The position numbers were made by a program, and so were the translations under genes. A DNA stretch of 64,000 bases from Clostridium transplantifaecale (lineage in GTDB: Bacteria > Bacillota > Clostridia > Lachnospirales > Lachnospiraceae). The stretch lies in contig NZ_UYZY01000007.1 in assembly GCF_900626075.1 (NCBI RefSeq), forward strand, positions 186,001 through 250,000, given 5' to 3'. The notes below the pieces were generated by a model. The model made no database searches, was not told where the DNA came from, and saw only the letters and a program-made list of their open reading frames with translations. This document shows positions 52,393 through 61,691 of this stretch, piece by piece. Each line of letters begins with the position of its first letter. Position 1 is the stretch's first letter.

Positions 52393-52863
52393 TTATTTTT
52401 CGGTACCAGGGGCCGATAAAATCCTCTTATCGAGTTTCGACCTGAAATACCACCCTGTAAATATCATCAGGAGCCCTGTGACAGTAACGACGGTTCTTCC
52501 CAGACCATTGGCAGACGACAGGGCGGACAGAAGCAGACCGGTTCCGCCGCCGCTTAAAAAATCACTTATTCTTTTTTCCTTCAACATCTGGGCTTCCCTG
52601 TTTAAAACGGAGATGACATTGTTGTCGGCATGCTCCCGGAACGATTCACTGCTGATCCGTTCCCCGCTTATAAATTCATTTACGCCGATGTCCAGTTCCG
52701 TGCACAATGACTGAATTGTCGATAAGTCAGGCATATAATTGCCTGTTTCCCACCGGGAAACGGTCTTATTGGTAACGCCGAGTTTTTCTGCGAGTTCTGC
52801 CTGAGTCATTCCTTTTTCCCTGCGGACCTCCGATATAAAATTTCCGATTTTCTTCTGGTTCAT
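52393..52863 (-). CDS. XRE family regulator with C-terminal membrane segment
   Basis: A 156-residue protein with an N-terminal Cro/CI helix-turn-helix (KIGNFISEVRREKGMTQAELAEKLGVTNKTVSRWETG) and a C-terminal hydrophobic stretch (GTGLLLSALSSANGLGRTVVTVTGLLMIFTGWYF). It is probably membrane-anchored. The function is unknown. The ATG is followed by no other ORF; it may respond to envelope or metabolite signals. Confidence 0.82.
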   Translation of the reverse strand: MNQKKIGNFISEVRREKGMTQAELAEKLGVTNKTVSRWETGNYMPDLSTIQSLCTELDIGVNEFISGERISSESFREHADNNVISVLNREAQMLKEKRISDFLSGGGTGLLLSALSSANGLGRTVVTVTGLLMIFTGWYFRSKLDKRILSAPGTEK

Positions 52864-52984
52864 TCAAATCACCACCCTGTTTTTAATAAGAGAATACCAT
52901 AGAAACGCTGTTTTGTATTCCCCATGAAAAGCGAATGGATATAAAAGGCGCTGTATTGTTACCGTTTACGCGGTATTTGGTAAA

Positions 52985-53200
52985 CTAGCAGAGCACGTTG
53001 ATGCACCAGATGACAAAGGGCTGATAAAATACGTCGATCAGGAATGCTCCGACAACAGGCGCCGGAATATAGAATTTCTCCAGAAAATATACCCTCCCTT
53101 TAATCCAGTAACCAATCAGCAGCAAGATAGCGCCCAGCGTCATGGTGCCAATACTGTCAAATGACAATGTAAAAACAGAATCCACAATTTGTGCCCCCAT
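52985..53200 (-). pseudogene. N-terminal remnant of a GltS-type Na+/glutamate symporter
   Basis: Only 71 residues remain, with an intact AAAGGAGG and ATG. FTLSFDSIGTMTLGAILLLIGYWIKGRVYFLEKFYIPAPVVGAFL matches the start of GltS proteins (first helix plus the IPAPVxG motif) and stops at an early stop; the remaining ~330 residues are absent, not simply frameshifted in the next few hundred bases. A functional short protein is possible but less likely. Confidence 0.55.
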
Positions 53201-53642
53201 ATGTTTCCTCCTTTATTTCTGCCGTGCCTGGCATATTCCCGGACTTCCGGGATAATTATATGGATCTTATTAGGCTGCGGAGGAAACTAGCGGAAATAAT
53301 CCGTGAATATGGTCTGTTTTTAACTGCCGGTGCGGGAGATGAAGTTATCCATTTTCAGAGGGAATTTTAGCCTTTTTGTCCTTTTGGTATTAACCTTGAC
53401 ATGACGTTGTCATGGTTAGTACAATATAATAAACTTGTGGGAGCAGAAACCGGTAAGTGGGAATGACTTGTGAAAACAAGGGAATTGGGTGAGGCGGAAA
53501 GCGTCAGGAACCGATGGGCTGCAAAGGCAGATAAACTGCCGGGAACTACAGGAGCCTGGAACTATAGGAGCCGGAAACTACAGGAGCCGGAAACTGAATA
53601 AGAGAGAAACTGTATAAGACAGAAACTGCGGGAGGTGTAAGA
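53201..53642. promoter_or_regulatory. control region of the WYL regulator operon
   Basis: A 442-bp gap with three notable parts: a promoter TTGACA-18-TACAAT at 53396-53425; an overlapping palindrome TGACA-N6-TGTCA (53397-53412, extended to CC...GG at 53394-53415); and an untranslated leader of ~200 bp ending in direct repeats (53542-53596). Confidence 0.6.
53542..53596 (+). repeat. short tandem repeat in the WYL leader
   Basis: Three and a half copies of a 15-16-bp unit, GGAACTACAGGAGCC and variants (GGAACTATAGGAGCC, GGAAACTACAGGAGCC). Each carries AGGAG, but no ATG follows at useful distance. Confidence 0.7.
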
Positions 53643-54560
53643 TTGCAGGAGAGAAGACTGTTTCAAATACTGTATTACCTGCTGGAGCGGGGACATGCCA
53701 CGGCGCCCGAATTAGCGGAGAAATTTGAAGTGTCCGTCCGTACAATCTATCGGGATATTGATGTTCTCAGCGGCGTGGGCATCCCCGTCTACGTGACGGC
53801 CGGAAGAAGCGGAGGCATACGGTTTCTGGACGGTTATGTACTTGATAAATCCCTCTTTTCAGACAGTGAGAAGCAGGCGATTTTATCCGGCCTGCAAAGT
53901 CTTTCTGCGGTACAAAACCCGGAGGAAGACGCGATCCTCCGGAAACTGGGCGCGGTCTTCCAAACCACGCTCACCGACTGGATCAGCGTTGATTTTTCCC
54001 GCTGGGGCAGCGCAGCGGAAAAAGAGGACAGGCTGTATCGTGAGATAAAGCAGGCGATATTTGAAAGCCGCCAAATTATTTTTGACTATTATAGTTCGAA
54101 CGGGGAACATACCAGGCGGGATGTACATCCCGGTAAACTGGTTTACAGAGACAGGGCATGGTATCTGTACGGTTTCTGTCTTTCGCGGAACGATTACAGA
54201 CTGTTCCGCCTTACCCGGATAAAAAATCTGTCCCTGACAGAGCAGCATTTTACACGCAGTATGGAAAAAGGCAGAATGGTCTTTCCTAAAGTGCAGGATA
54301 TGGGGGAGCCTGTCGAGCTGGAATTGGAATGTTCCCTGGAAACAGGATATAAGTTATTCGATCTATTAGAAGACAGTGCCATAAGAAAAAAGGATGACAG
54401 CTATCTGGTAAAGCTTACGCTCCCGGAAAATGAATGGCTTTATGACTTCCTTCTGTCTTTTGGCAGCAGAGTCACGGTGCTCCGTCCGGAGTCCGTGCGC
54501 CGCAGGCTGACAGAGCGGTGTGAAGCCGCGCTGAATCACCACAAAGGAGTGAAACAATGA
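53643..54560 (+). CDS. YafY-type HTH/WYL regulator
   Basis: A 305-residue regulator with an N-terminal HTH_11-type helix-turn-helix (QILYYLLERGHATAPELAEKFEVSVRTIYRDIDVLS) and a WYL domain (YRDRAWYLYGFCLSRNDYRLFRLTRI). WYL proteins bind small molecules or nucleic acids. It starts at a TTG after GGGAGG. The last four bases overlap the start of the next gene. Confidence 0.9.
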   Translation: MQERRLFQILYYLLERGHATAPELAEKFEVSVRTIYRDIDVLSGVGIPVYVTAGRSGGIRFLDGYVLDKSLFSDSEKQAILSGLQSLSAVQNPEEDAILRKLGAVFQTTLTDWISVDFSRWGSAAEKEDRLYREIKQAIFESRQIIFDYYSSNGEHTRRDVHPGKLVYRDRAWYLYGFCLSRNDYRLFRLTRIKNLSLTEQHFTRSMEKGRMVFPKVQDMGEPVELELECSLETGYKLFDLLEDSAIRKKDDSYLVKLTLPENEWLYDFLLSFGSRVTVLRPESVRRRLTERCEAALNHHKGVKQ

Positions 54561-55150
54561 ATATTAAAAAAGAGCTGGAAAAAACAGCCGGGATAACGGA
54601 TGGCCTATATCTCAATGACATCGAGATTGATCCGTCGGCGGTGAAAGCGATGATGATCAACGAGGTGGTCCCGGCGGATCCGCTTCAGGATTTTTACGGA
54701 CCGGCGGACGCAGACTACATGAAAACCACAATTCCTCTTTTTCGGGATGCGGGGGCGGCTGTAACGTCCATTCAGGACATATTGCAGAAGGGAATTTATA
54801 TTACGAATGCGGTTAAAACTCCAAAGTCGGAGTACGCCGTAGAGAAAAGCAGCATTGAAAAAAGCCTGCCTTGTCTGGAAAAGGAGATTGCCCTGTTTCC
54901 CAACCTCATGGTCATCATGCTGATGGGGGATGTGGCGAAGAAAGCTTTTAATGCGATTACAAAAAAAGCAGCAAAGAAGAACGCAGTTCCGGCTGTTTCC
55001 ACGTACAAGTTAAGAAATACCGAGCTCTATTACGGTAATATCAGGATATTGCCGTCTTACATCATGACAGGAGGCAATATCCTGATTGAAAAGTCAAAAG
55101 CGCAGATGGCTGCCGAGGACATAGCGACTATGTTAAAGATTATCTCATAG
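54557..55150 (+). CDS. uracil-DNA glycosylase-superfamily-like protein
   Basis: A 197-residue protein. MMINEVVPADPLQDFYG and the later GIYITNAVKTPKSEY, VIMLMGDVAKKAFN and IRILPSYIMTGGN resemble UDG-fold proteins, where the first segment corresponds to the water-activating motif. Catalytic residues are not confidently matched. The ATG overlaps the WYL gene (ATGA), so the two are co-expressed. Its actual substrate is unproven. Confidence 0.6.
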   Translation: MNIKKELEKTAGITDGLYLNDIEIDPSAVKAMMINEVVPADPLQDFYGPADADYMKTTIPLFRDAGAAVTSIQDILQKGIYITNAVKTPKSEYAVEKSSIEKSLPCLEKEIALFPNLMVIMLMGDVAKKAFNAITKKAAKKNAVPAVSTYKLRNTELYYGNIRILPSYIMTGGNILIEKSKAQMAAEDIATMLKIIS

Positions 55151-55163
55151 TCTGTTTTTCCCG

Positions 55164-56609
55164 CTATTCACTGCAGCCGCCCATCTCATAAAGAAGGGCA
55201 ATCATATGTTTGATGGATTCTTTATAATCCAGGAGGCGTATGTTTTCATCCGGGGCATGGTGGTTTCCGTCGGTATTTCCGGGGCCGGCCCCAACGATAG
55301 GCATCTGGGGCCACGCGCGGTGGAAATAGATGGCAGGGCCTCCGCCGAGCTGTGTCGGTTCAATGACCATGGGCTCCCGGTATACCTTTGCGGCCGCACG
55401 GATGAGCTGGTCTTTGAACGGGATATCGACCGGCGTGCGGACCGGGGTGTTCACTCCGCGGGCTGATATTATGATATCGGAGAAGCCGCGGCGGTCCAGG
55501 TGTTCCCGGAATTGGCGCTCCACCTTTTTCGGATCCTGGTTGGCGACAAGATAAAAGGAGACCCTGGCCGAGGCCTTGTGCGGTACAATCCCGCGGATTC
55601 CGTTGTACATTTCCCCGGCCTCCAGGCCGCATATGGAAACGGAAGGTTCCATATAAATCTGTTTTTTTAACTGAAGGCCTGTGGCATCCCTGAGAAAGGA
55701 GCCGAGCTTCATCTTATTCTTTAAATCATCCTCATCGTAGGGAAATGATTCCAGAATTTTTTCATCGTCTGTGGTGACGGGGAGCACGTCTTCATAAAAT
55801 CCGTCGATGGCAATCCGCTCGTCCTCATTTTTCAGGCTGGCGAGGGCCCAGACAAGACGCCAGGAGGCGCTGGGGATTACGGTTCCCATTCTGGCATGGA
55901 CATCCTTTGCCGACGTCTCCACGGACAAATCAAAACTGATGCTGCCGCGCACGCCGAATCTGGCCCACGGACGTCCTTTGCTGTCTTTGCGCCCGTTTTC
56001 CCACAGGCAGGCATCGGCTTTCGTGAGTTCCTTAAAAAGTTCCGGCTGCCGGGCTGTAAACTTACCCAGGGAAGGGCTGCTGGTTTCCTCATCTCCCTCG
56101 AAAAAGAATTTCACATTGACCGGAAGCTTCCCCGTGACTGCAAGAACGGCCTGAACGGCCTGTATGCGGGACAGAAGAGGCCCTTTATTGTCGGAAACTC
56201 CCCTGGCGTACATGACTTCGTCACGGATTTCAGGAATAAAGGGGGAGGAGCTCCAAAGTTCCTTCTTTCCTTCCTGGACAACGTCATAATGGTTATAAAA
56301 GAGCAGGGTGGGGAGCGGATTCCCGGCGGTGTTGACTTGCATTGAGCTTCCCTCCTGCGGTATTTCCCGTATTTTCCGTGATGTTCCGGCTATACAGGCA
56401 GATATGACGGCATTTCCTCCCTCAACCGGATGACATCTGTGGGGAATGTTTAAGCGGCCTAATTTATTTAAAATCCATTCCCTTGTCTGCGAAAGACCCT
56501 GTTCATCCCCGGCTGCACTGCGGTAGGAACAGAGTTCTACAAGTTCTTCCACCATTTCCCCAAAATGCTGATCAACATAGTCAAAAATTTCCTGCATCAT
56601 GTTTTCCAT
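55164..56609 (-). CDS. M20 family metallopeptidase / dipeptidase
   Basis: A 481-residue zinc peptidase of the M20 (PepV/CNDP-like) type. Metal ligands: LLFYNHYDVVQE (His, Asp), ARGVSDNKGP (Asp), FFEGDEETSSPS (the catalytic Glu and a metal Glu). Late GPGNTDGNHHAPDE carries the last His. It cleaves dipeptides. ATG 56609 follows GGAGG; the ATG at 56621 is possible. It is controlled in a cluster with a Crp/Fnr gene, a YfcC carrier and an M28 peptidase. Confidence 0.9.
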   Translation of the reverse strand: MENMMQEIFDYVDQHFGEMVEELVELCSYRSAAGDEQGLSQTREWILNKLGRLNIPHRCHPVEGGNAVISACIAGTSRKIREIPQEGSSMQVNTAGNPLPTLLFYNHYDVVQEGKKELWSSSPFIPEIRDEVMYARGVSDNKGPLLSRIQAVQAVLAVTGKLPVNVKFFFEGDEETSSPSLGKFTARQPELFKELTKADACLWENGRKDSKGRPWARFGVRGSISFDLSVETSAKDVHARMGTVIPSASWRLVWALASLKNEDERIAIDGFYEDVLPVTTDDEKILESFPYDEDDLKNKMKLGSFLRDATGLQLKKQIYMEPSVSICGLEAGEMYNGIRGIVPHKASARVSFYLVANQDPKKVERQFREHLDRRGFSDIIISARGVNTPVRTPVDIPFKDQLIRAAAKVYREPMVIEPTQLGGGPAIYFHRAWPQMPIVGAGPGNTDGNHHAPDENIRLLDYKESIKHMIALLYEMGGCSE

Positions 56610-56719
56610 AACGACCTCCATAAAACCTTCCTGTACTGGATATAATAACAGTACTGTTCACTTTCACTGCGCCTCATTATAGTAAATAAACGGCCTGTGA
56701 TCGATAGGATTCATTACAG

Positions 56720-56735
56720 TGTAACAAATGTTACA
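56720..56735. promoter_or_regulatory. Crp/Fnr-type site before the M20 gene
   Basis: TGTAACA-AA-TGTTACA, perfect palindrome ~110 bp upstream of the M20 peptidase start, between it and the 3' end of the Crp/Fnr gene. Confidence 0.7.
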
Positions 56736-56814
56736 GTGATACCGCGGGAATTTTAATACAGAGGCGGCAGAAACCGCAGAAACGCCGTCGGACCAGGAGG
56801 GCGTCCGGCGGCAT

Positions 56815-57483
56815 TCAGCAGTCTGTTATATGGTCTTTACTAATCTGTATCCTCTTATTTACCACCCGGAGGAAACCTTCCTGGGCGAGCTCGCTTACGA
56901 AGCGGCTGACCGTCACACGGTTGCTTCCGATGATGGAGGCAATGTCTCTATGGTAATAATCATGGGACAGGGGATACCATTCGCCGTCCGCGCTGGAGGA
57001 CGGATCAGACAGCATGATAAACAGCTTTTTGAGGCGGTCTTTGGTGCGTTCCAGTATGACGCTTTCCAGCTCCCTCTGCAGATATGCCCTTTTGGCGCTG
57101 ATGCTGTTAATCAGGGCGTTGCGGAACACGGGGTTTTCGATCAGCGTCCGATAGACGTTCCGGTCAATCCGGTACAGGGTCAGCGGCGTCCGGGCCCAGG
57201 AGTAGCGCTCCGCGATTCTTATATCGGCGCCGTCACTGAACAGGCCTTCTGCGAGAAACCAGCCGTCCGTCAATATGTAGGAAAGCTTCTCCTGCCCGTC
57301 TCCGTTGAACATCGTATGGGCGCTCTGGCCTGCATACAGGTAGGAGATTTCCCGAAGGATGTCGCCCGGTTTCACATAGTAGGTTCCCTGCGGGATATCC
57401 TCTCGTCTGGCATATCGTTCTATCAGGAGCTTCAGTTCTTCATTTTCCCGGGGTTCAAAATTCACACAATATTCTCTATCCAC
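56815..57483 (-). CDS. Crp/Fnr family transcriptional regulator
   Basis: A 222-residue regulator. The sensor beta roll is degenerate for cAMP (YVKPGDILREISYLYAGQSAHTMFNGDGQEKLSYIL), and the winged helix is RDIASIIGSNRVTVSRFVSELAQEGFLRV. It lies between the M20 peptidase (downstream, same strand) and a divergent YfcC carrier. TGTAAC-N4-GTTACA sites lie before both, which makes it the likely regulator of this peptide-use cluster. Confidence 0.9.
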   Translation of the reverse strand: MDREYCVNFEPRENEELKLLIERYARREDIPQGTYYVKPGDILREISYLYAGQSAHTMFNGDGQEKLSYILTDGWFLAEGLFSDGADIRIAERYSWARTPLTLYRIDRNVYRTLIENPVFRNALINSISAKRAYLQRELESVILERTKDRLKKLFIMLSDPSSSADGEWYPLSHDYYHRDIASIIGSNRVTVSRFVSELAQEGFLRVVNKRIQISKDHITDC

Positions 57484-57600
57484 ATCGTTACCTCGAAATT
57501 CGTCTGTCTACGGTATCTGCCGATTCTAAGCTGTCGTTTGTCTTATTGGAAATTTTATCATTGAATAGACGGTCCGTCAAGAAACGGCTCGGGGAAGTGG

Positions 57601-57616
57601 TGTAACAAAAGTTACA
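57601..57616. promoter_or_regulatory. Crp/Fnr-type site before the YfcC gene
   Basis: TGTAAC-AAAA-GTTACA, 80 bp upstream of the transporter ATG; a further half site TGTTACA follows at 57618. Confidence 0.68.
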
Positions 57617-57695
57617 CTGTTACAAATTTTGTTGAGATACTTCGGGCATATCTGATATAGTTTTCGCTATCAAAAGCAAAGGAGAAGAGGGGAAG

Positions 57696-59102
57696 ATGAG
57701 TAACGAGACGAAAAAAAAATTCCAAATTCCGCATGTGTTTGTCATTCTGGTGATGCTTGTGGTAATCGTTACGGCGATGACGTATTTTGTGCCGGCAGGG
57801 GAGTATGCCAGGATTGAAAATGCCGCTACGGGAAAGAAGATGGTAGATCCGGGATCATTTGCCTGGGTAGCGCAGAATCCAATCAGTTTCTTAAAGATAC
57901 CCAACTATATTGTGAAGGCTCTGTCGGGTTCCAGTCTGATTTGGATGACTATTTTCAGCGCGGCTTCAATTGAAGTGCTGCTGGCTACGGGAGCGTTTGA
58001 CGCGGCTATCAACAGGATGATCCACAAATACAAGAACAGCGAAAAAATGCTTTTAATTGTCACGATTGCTGTATTTGGGATTTACGGGATGAGGCAGAAT
58101 CCGGTGGGCATGGTGGGATTTATACCGATTCTCGTGCTGTTCTGCCGTATGTGCGGCTATGATGCGATTGTGGCATCCGCTATCATAATCCTGGCAGCGG
58201 GAGGCAGCCAGAGCATTGGCCCCGTGGCCCCGGCAACGACGGCAATTGCCCAGGGATTTGCAGACCTCCCAATTTTTTCGGGAATTGGATACCGCCTTTT
58301 ACTGTGTGCGGCGCTCCTCGTGGTCAACGGGTATTTCATCGTGTCATACGCCATGAAGGTTAAGAAAAATCCGAAGGACAGTATCATATTCGAGATAGAG
58401 GAAGAAGCCAGAAAGGGCGGCTACGACTTAAGCATTGACAGGGAACAGACGATTTCCAGGCGCCAAATCGCGGTGCTTCTTGTGTTTCTGGCAAGCACGG
58501 CGCTCCAGGTATACGGCGGAATCAAACTCGGATGGGGGAATACGGAGACGGCGGTACAGTTTGTGTGGCTTGCGGTAATCGGCGGCCTTGCCGGCGGATT
58601 GTCTCCCAGCGATATTTCAAAGAAATTCAGCAAAGGGGCTGCTAAAATGATGACTGCGGCCATCATGATCGGCATTGCAACGGCAATCTCCAGTATCCTG
58701 ACGGAGGGTAAAATTATCGATACGATAGTCAATGCGATTGCGGGAGTGCTGATGGCATGCCCGGCATTCCTTCAGGGTCCGCTGATGTTCTTTGCCAACC
58801 TGATTATCAATGTATTTATTCCGTCCGGTTCGGGACAGGCGGCGGCCGTGATGCCTCTGATGACCCCGGTGGCGGATCTGATCGGCATGACGAGGCAGTC
58901 TGTTGTACTGGCATTTAATTTCGGAGACGGCCTGGGTAATTATATCCTGCCGATGTCGTCCGCACTGATGGCCAATCTGATGGCTGCGGGCGTTCCTTAC
59001 GACAAATGGATGAAATTCATGGGCAGGATTTTTGCCGCCTGGATTGTCATATCATGTGTGGGTATGGTAATCGCCCAGGTAATCCACTACGGTCCATTCT
59101 GA
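57696..59102 (+). CDS. YfcC family transporter
   Basis: A 468-residue polytopic protein of the YfcC/DcuC-related family (HVFVILVMLVVIVTAMTYFVPAGEY at the N-terminus; NVFIPSGSGQAAAVMPLM in the second half, a transport-loop signature). Proposed substrates are basic amino acids or small peptides. It is divergent from the Crp/Fnr gene and 13 bp upstream of the M28 peptidase. The GGGGAAG ribosome binding site is usable. Confidence 0.88.
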   Translation: MSNETKKKFQIPHVFVILVMLVVIVTAMTYFVPAGEYARIENAATGKKMVDPGSFAWVAQNPISFLKIPNYIVKALSGSSLIWMTIFSAASIEVLLATGAFDAAINRMIHKYKNSEKMLLIVTIAVFGIYGMRQNPVGMVGFIPILVLFCRMCGYDAIVASAIIILAAGGSQSIGPVAPATTAIAQGFADLPIFSGIGYRLLLCAALLVVNGYFIVSYAMKVKKNPKDSIIFEIEEEARKGGYDLSIDREQTISRRQIAVLLVFLASTALQVYGGIKLGWGNTETAVQFVWLAVIGGLAGGLSPSDISKKFSKGAAKMMTAAIMIGIATAISSILTEGKIIDTIVNAIAGVLMACPAFLQGPLMFFANLIINVFIPSGSGQAAAVMPLMTPVADLIGMTRQSVVLAFNFGDGLGNYILPMSSALMANLMAAGVPYDKWMKFMGRIFAAWIVISCVGMVIAQVIHYGPF

Positions 59103-59115
59103 TGGAGAGTATAAG

Positions 59116-60810
59116 ATGAAACAGACAGAGACAGAACTGTTAAATGAAATCAGCAGAGATAATATGCTGGAAACGGTGGGACGGTTTAATGAGCTGTTCC
59201 GTTACAGCGGCACGGAGGACGGAGAAAAAGCGGCCGGCTACCTGAAAGAGAAGCTGGACTGTTACGGTGTTCCGTATGAGCTTTGTGAATATGAGGGATT
59301 CTTCAGTACCCCCTTGTCCGCAGAGGTGACGGTGGAGGGAAAACAATACCGTCTTGTTGGCGATGTGTACAGTGAGGAGGCCGACGGACTGTCCGGCGAG
59401 TTGTATTACGACTTTCCGTGCAGGGAGAAAAAACGGTCGCAAAGGCAGGAACATGAACGTTTCAGGGCATTTTTCGGCAAAATCGTCCTGACCTGGGATG
59501 GAAAGGGTGATTTTGCAAGAAAAGCCCTGGATGCCGGAGCGCTGGCGGTCCTACATATCTGCGGCACGAAAGGCGGCTATATCCATCACAGCAATATCGG
59601 AAGTGTCTGGGGAATGCCGGGGCTTGATGAAGCTGTTTATATGCGTTTTCTTCCGTCGGCCGGAATCAGCCGTGAGGACGGGGAGGAATTAATCGGGATT
59701 CTGGCAGAAGGAAAACGGGAAGCCGTTCTCTCGGTTAAGATGGACACCGGAATCAGGAAGAGTACGATGGTTATTGCCGACATACCCGGGAAAAGTGAAA
59801 ATTTTGTCCTGGTGTCGGGGCACTATGATTCCTGGTATGAGGGAATTACGGATAATGCCGTCAGCGATGCGATTCTTCTGGAGTATGCACGGATTCTGAA
59901 TAAACGACGCGGCCTCCTGCGCCGCGGAATCAGGATTGCCTGGTGGTCGGGCCATTCCGACGGACGTTTTTCCGGTTCCGCCTGGTACTGCGACAGCCAT
60001 TACAGCCAGCTTAAAAAGCGCTGCGTAGCCCATGTCAACCTGGATTTGACAGGATGCAGAAATGCGGAGCAAATCGTGGCGCGCACTGCCGGTACGGAGG
60101 GACTTGATTTTACCGGAAAACTGATTGAGAAATACACGGGAAAACGGCCCGACGCCTACGTTCCGATGATACGCGGCGCGGACCAGTCCTTCTGGGGAGC
60201 CGATATCCCCATCACGATTATGTTAAAGTATGAGCCGGAAAAAGACAGGCGTCTGTCGGACTGCCCCAGCGGAGGCCCGTGGTGGCACACACCGGAGGAC
60301 ACGCTCGATAAGCTGGATGAGACAATCATGATGCGTGATGCCGGAATCAATCTGGAACTGATCAAAGCCATTGAGGGGGCTGAGATCCTGCCGGTCAACA
60401 TCCCGGAATTCACCCGGGATATGGACGAACGGCTGAACCGGATTCTGGCTTCATTGACAAAAGACTTTGACGGCCGTGAAATCAGAGAAGTATGGCAGAG
60501 AGCCAAAGAGAGCCTGACTGCATTTGAGGGAATGACAGAAAAGGGTCTGGCAGAAGATTTAGATATAAAGACGGTTGTGGGGAAGGCGCTCCACCTGTTT
60601 TACTGCAGGAAAGACGCCTATACCCACGACTGCGGATGCCCGTTCGGGGTATTTGCCGATATAGCGCAGTTTGGAGGAATTACCAGGGATAACACAGAGA
60701 GAGCGTATTATCTGATGGCCTTAACTGACTTTATGCGGTACAAAAACCGGCTGTGCAATGGATTGGAAGAGATGATAACATATATAGAAGGAATGACCCT
60801 GCGCAGATAG
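59116..60810 (+). CDS. M28 family peptidase
   Basis: A 564-residue M28-type metallopeptidase. Metal ligands: VLVSGHYDSWYEGITDNAVSD (His, Asp), GHSDGRFSGSAWY, then VNLDLTG, and HTPEDTLDKLD (last His). A PA-domain-like N-terminal insert is present. There is no signal peptide, so it acts in the cytosol, probably on imported peptides. It is co-transcribed with the YfcC carrier. Confidence 0.85.
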   Translation: MKQTETELLNEISRDNMLETVGRFNELFRYSGTEDGEKAAGYLKEKLDCYGVPYELCEYEGFFSTPLSAEVTVEGKQYRLVGDVYSEEADGLSGELYYDFPCREKKRSQRQEHERFRAFFGKIVLTWDGKGDFARKALDAGALAVLHICGTKGGYIHHSNIGSVWGMPGLDEAVYMRFLPSAGISREDGEELIGILAEGKREAVLSVKMDTGIRKSTMVIADIPGKSENFVLVSGHYDSWYEGITDNAVSDAILLEYARILNKRRGLLRRGIRIAWWSGHSDGRFSGSAWYCDSHYSQLKKRCVAHVNLDLTGCRNAEQIVARTAGTEGLDFTGKLIEKYTGKRPDAYVPMIRGADQSFWGADIPITIMLKYEPEKDRRLSDCPSGGPWWHTPEDTLDKLDETIMMRDAGINLELIKAIEGAEILPVNIPEFTRDMDERLNRILASLTKDFDGREIREVWQRAKESLTAFEGMTEKGLAEDLDIKTVVGKALHLFYCRKDAYTHDCGCPFGVFADIAQFGGITRDNTERAYYLMALTDFMRYKNRLCNGLEEMITYIEGMTLRR

Positions 60811-60838
60811 AGGCGCGCCGGGGATTGCCAACGGACAG

Positions 60839-60890
60839 GGAACTTTGCCGGAGCAGGAGTAGGATTCTGCTCCGGTAAAGTTCCTTTTTT
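60839..60890 (+). terminator. terminator of the YfcC-M28 operon
   Basis: GGAACTTTGCCGGAGCA pairs with TGCTCCGGTAAAGTTCC (one mismatch), followed by TTTTTT. Composite repeat C begins 8 bp later. Confidence 0.92.
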
Positions 60891-61691
60891 GGGTTTGGTT
60901 GAGATGAGAGGACGCCTCTGTAAGACGGCGGACGGGGGGAGGTTGGATGGATGAGTCTTCAGTCCCGGCGGGAAGTTGTGGTGAGGGGGAATCCAGGAGA
61001 AAAAATTCCTACGGGGACTCGCTCCCGCTTGTGGAATGCGCAACGGGTGCTAGATTCGAAAATACCTCATCAAGCACCGGCGGATTCCAATGTCCCCTTC
61101 GGAAAGTTTTCTCCTTCCTTCCCGGGGCAGGTTGTCGACGGGACTGAAAACTCAGTGAAGGTTGTCGCCCTGTCCGTCGTCTTCAGAGGTTGATTGTCTC
61201 TTTCGTCAAGCAGTGCGGAGGGAGGTCTTATCGCGGTCACTATGTAGTCGTGAATCTTTTACCTTGAGGTATTTCGGGCTGTATTCAGAGATAATATAAA
61301 GTAATATTTTACGATTGATTAAAAATTAAGTGGTTATTTAAGGATAGGTCAGGTGCTAAAGCTCAAACTAACCAATTTAATACCAAATAGGAGGCATTCT
61401 CCTGGTATTCGAGAAAAGTAGTGGCAGCGATAATACCTCCCCCTTTGAAGGAATAAGAACAAATCAGCGGCCGCAGGCCGGGGTTCATATAATGTACCCA
61501 TAAGTGTGGACACGGAACGAAGTGGGGGCCCCATCTTTTAGACATCCCCCACATCCCATTCCCCTTATCGTGGACACACCTTATGGAAAGACAGGAGGGA
61601 CGTATCTGACCTGGATGATGGCCGCACATCCTTTTCCTTTCGACACATTCCGCCGCCTATGGTATTCTTAAGCAAGAACAGGAGGAATCCC

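Noticed and set aside
61363..61629. 88-codon minus-strand frame across the left end of the IS
   Set aside because: It crosses the junction between repeat C and the IS and uses the inverted repeat; no ribosome binding site is present.
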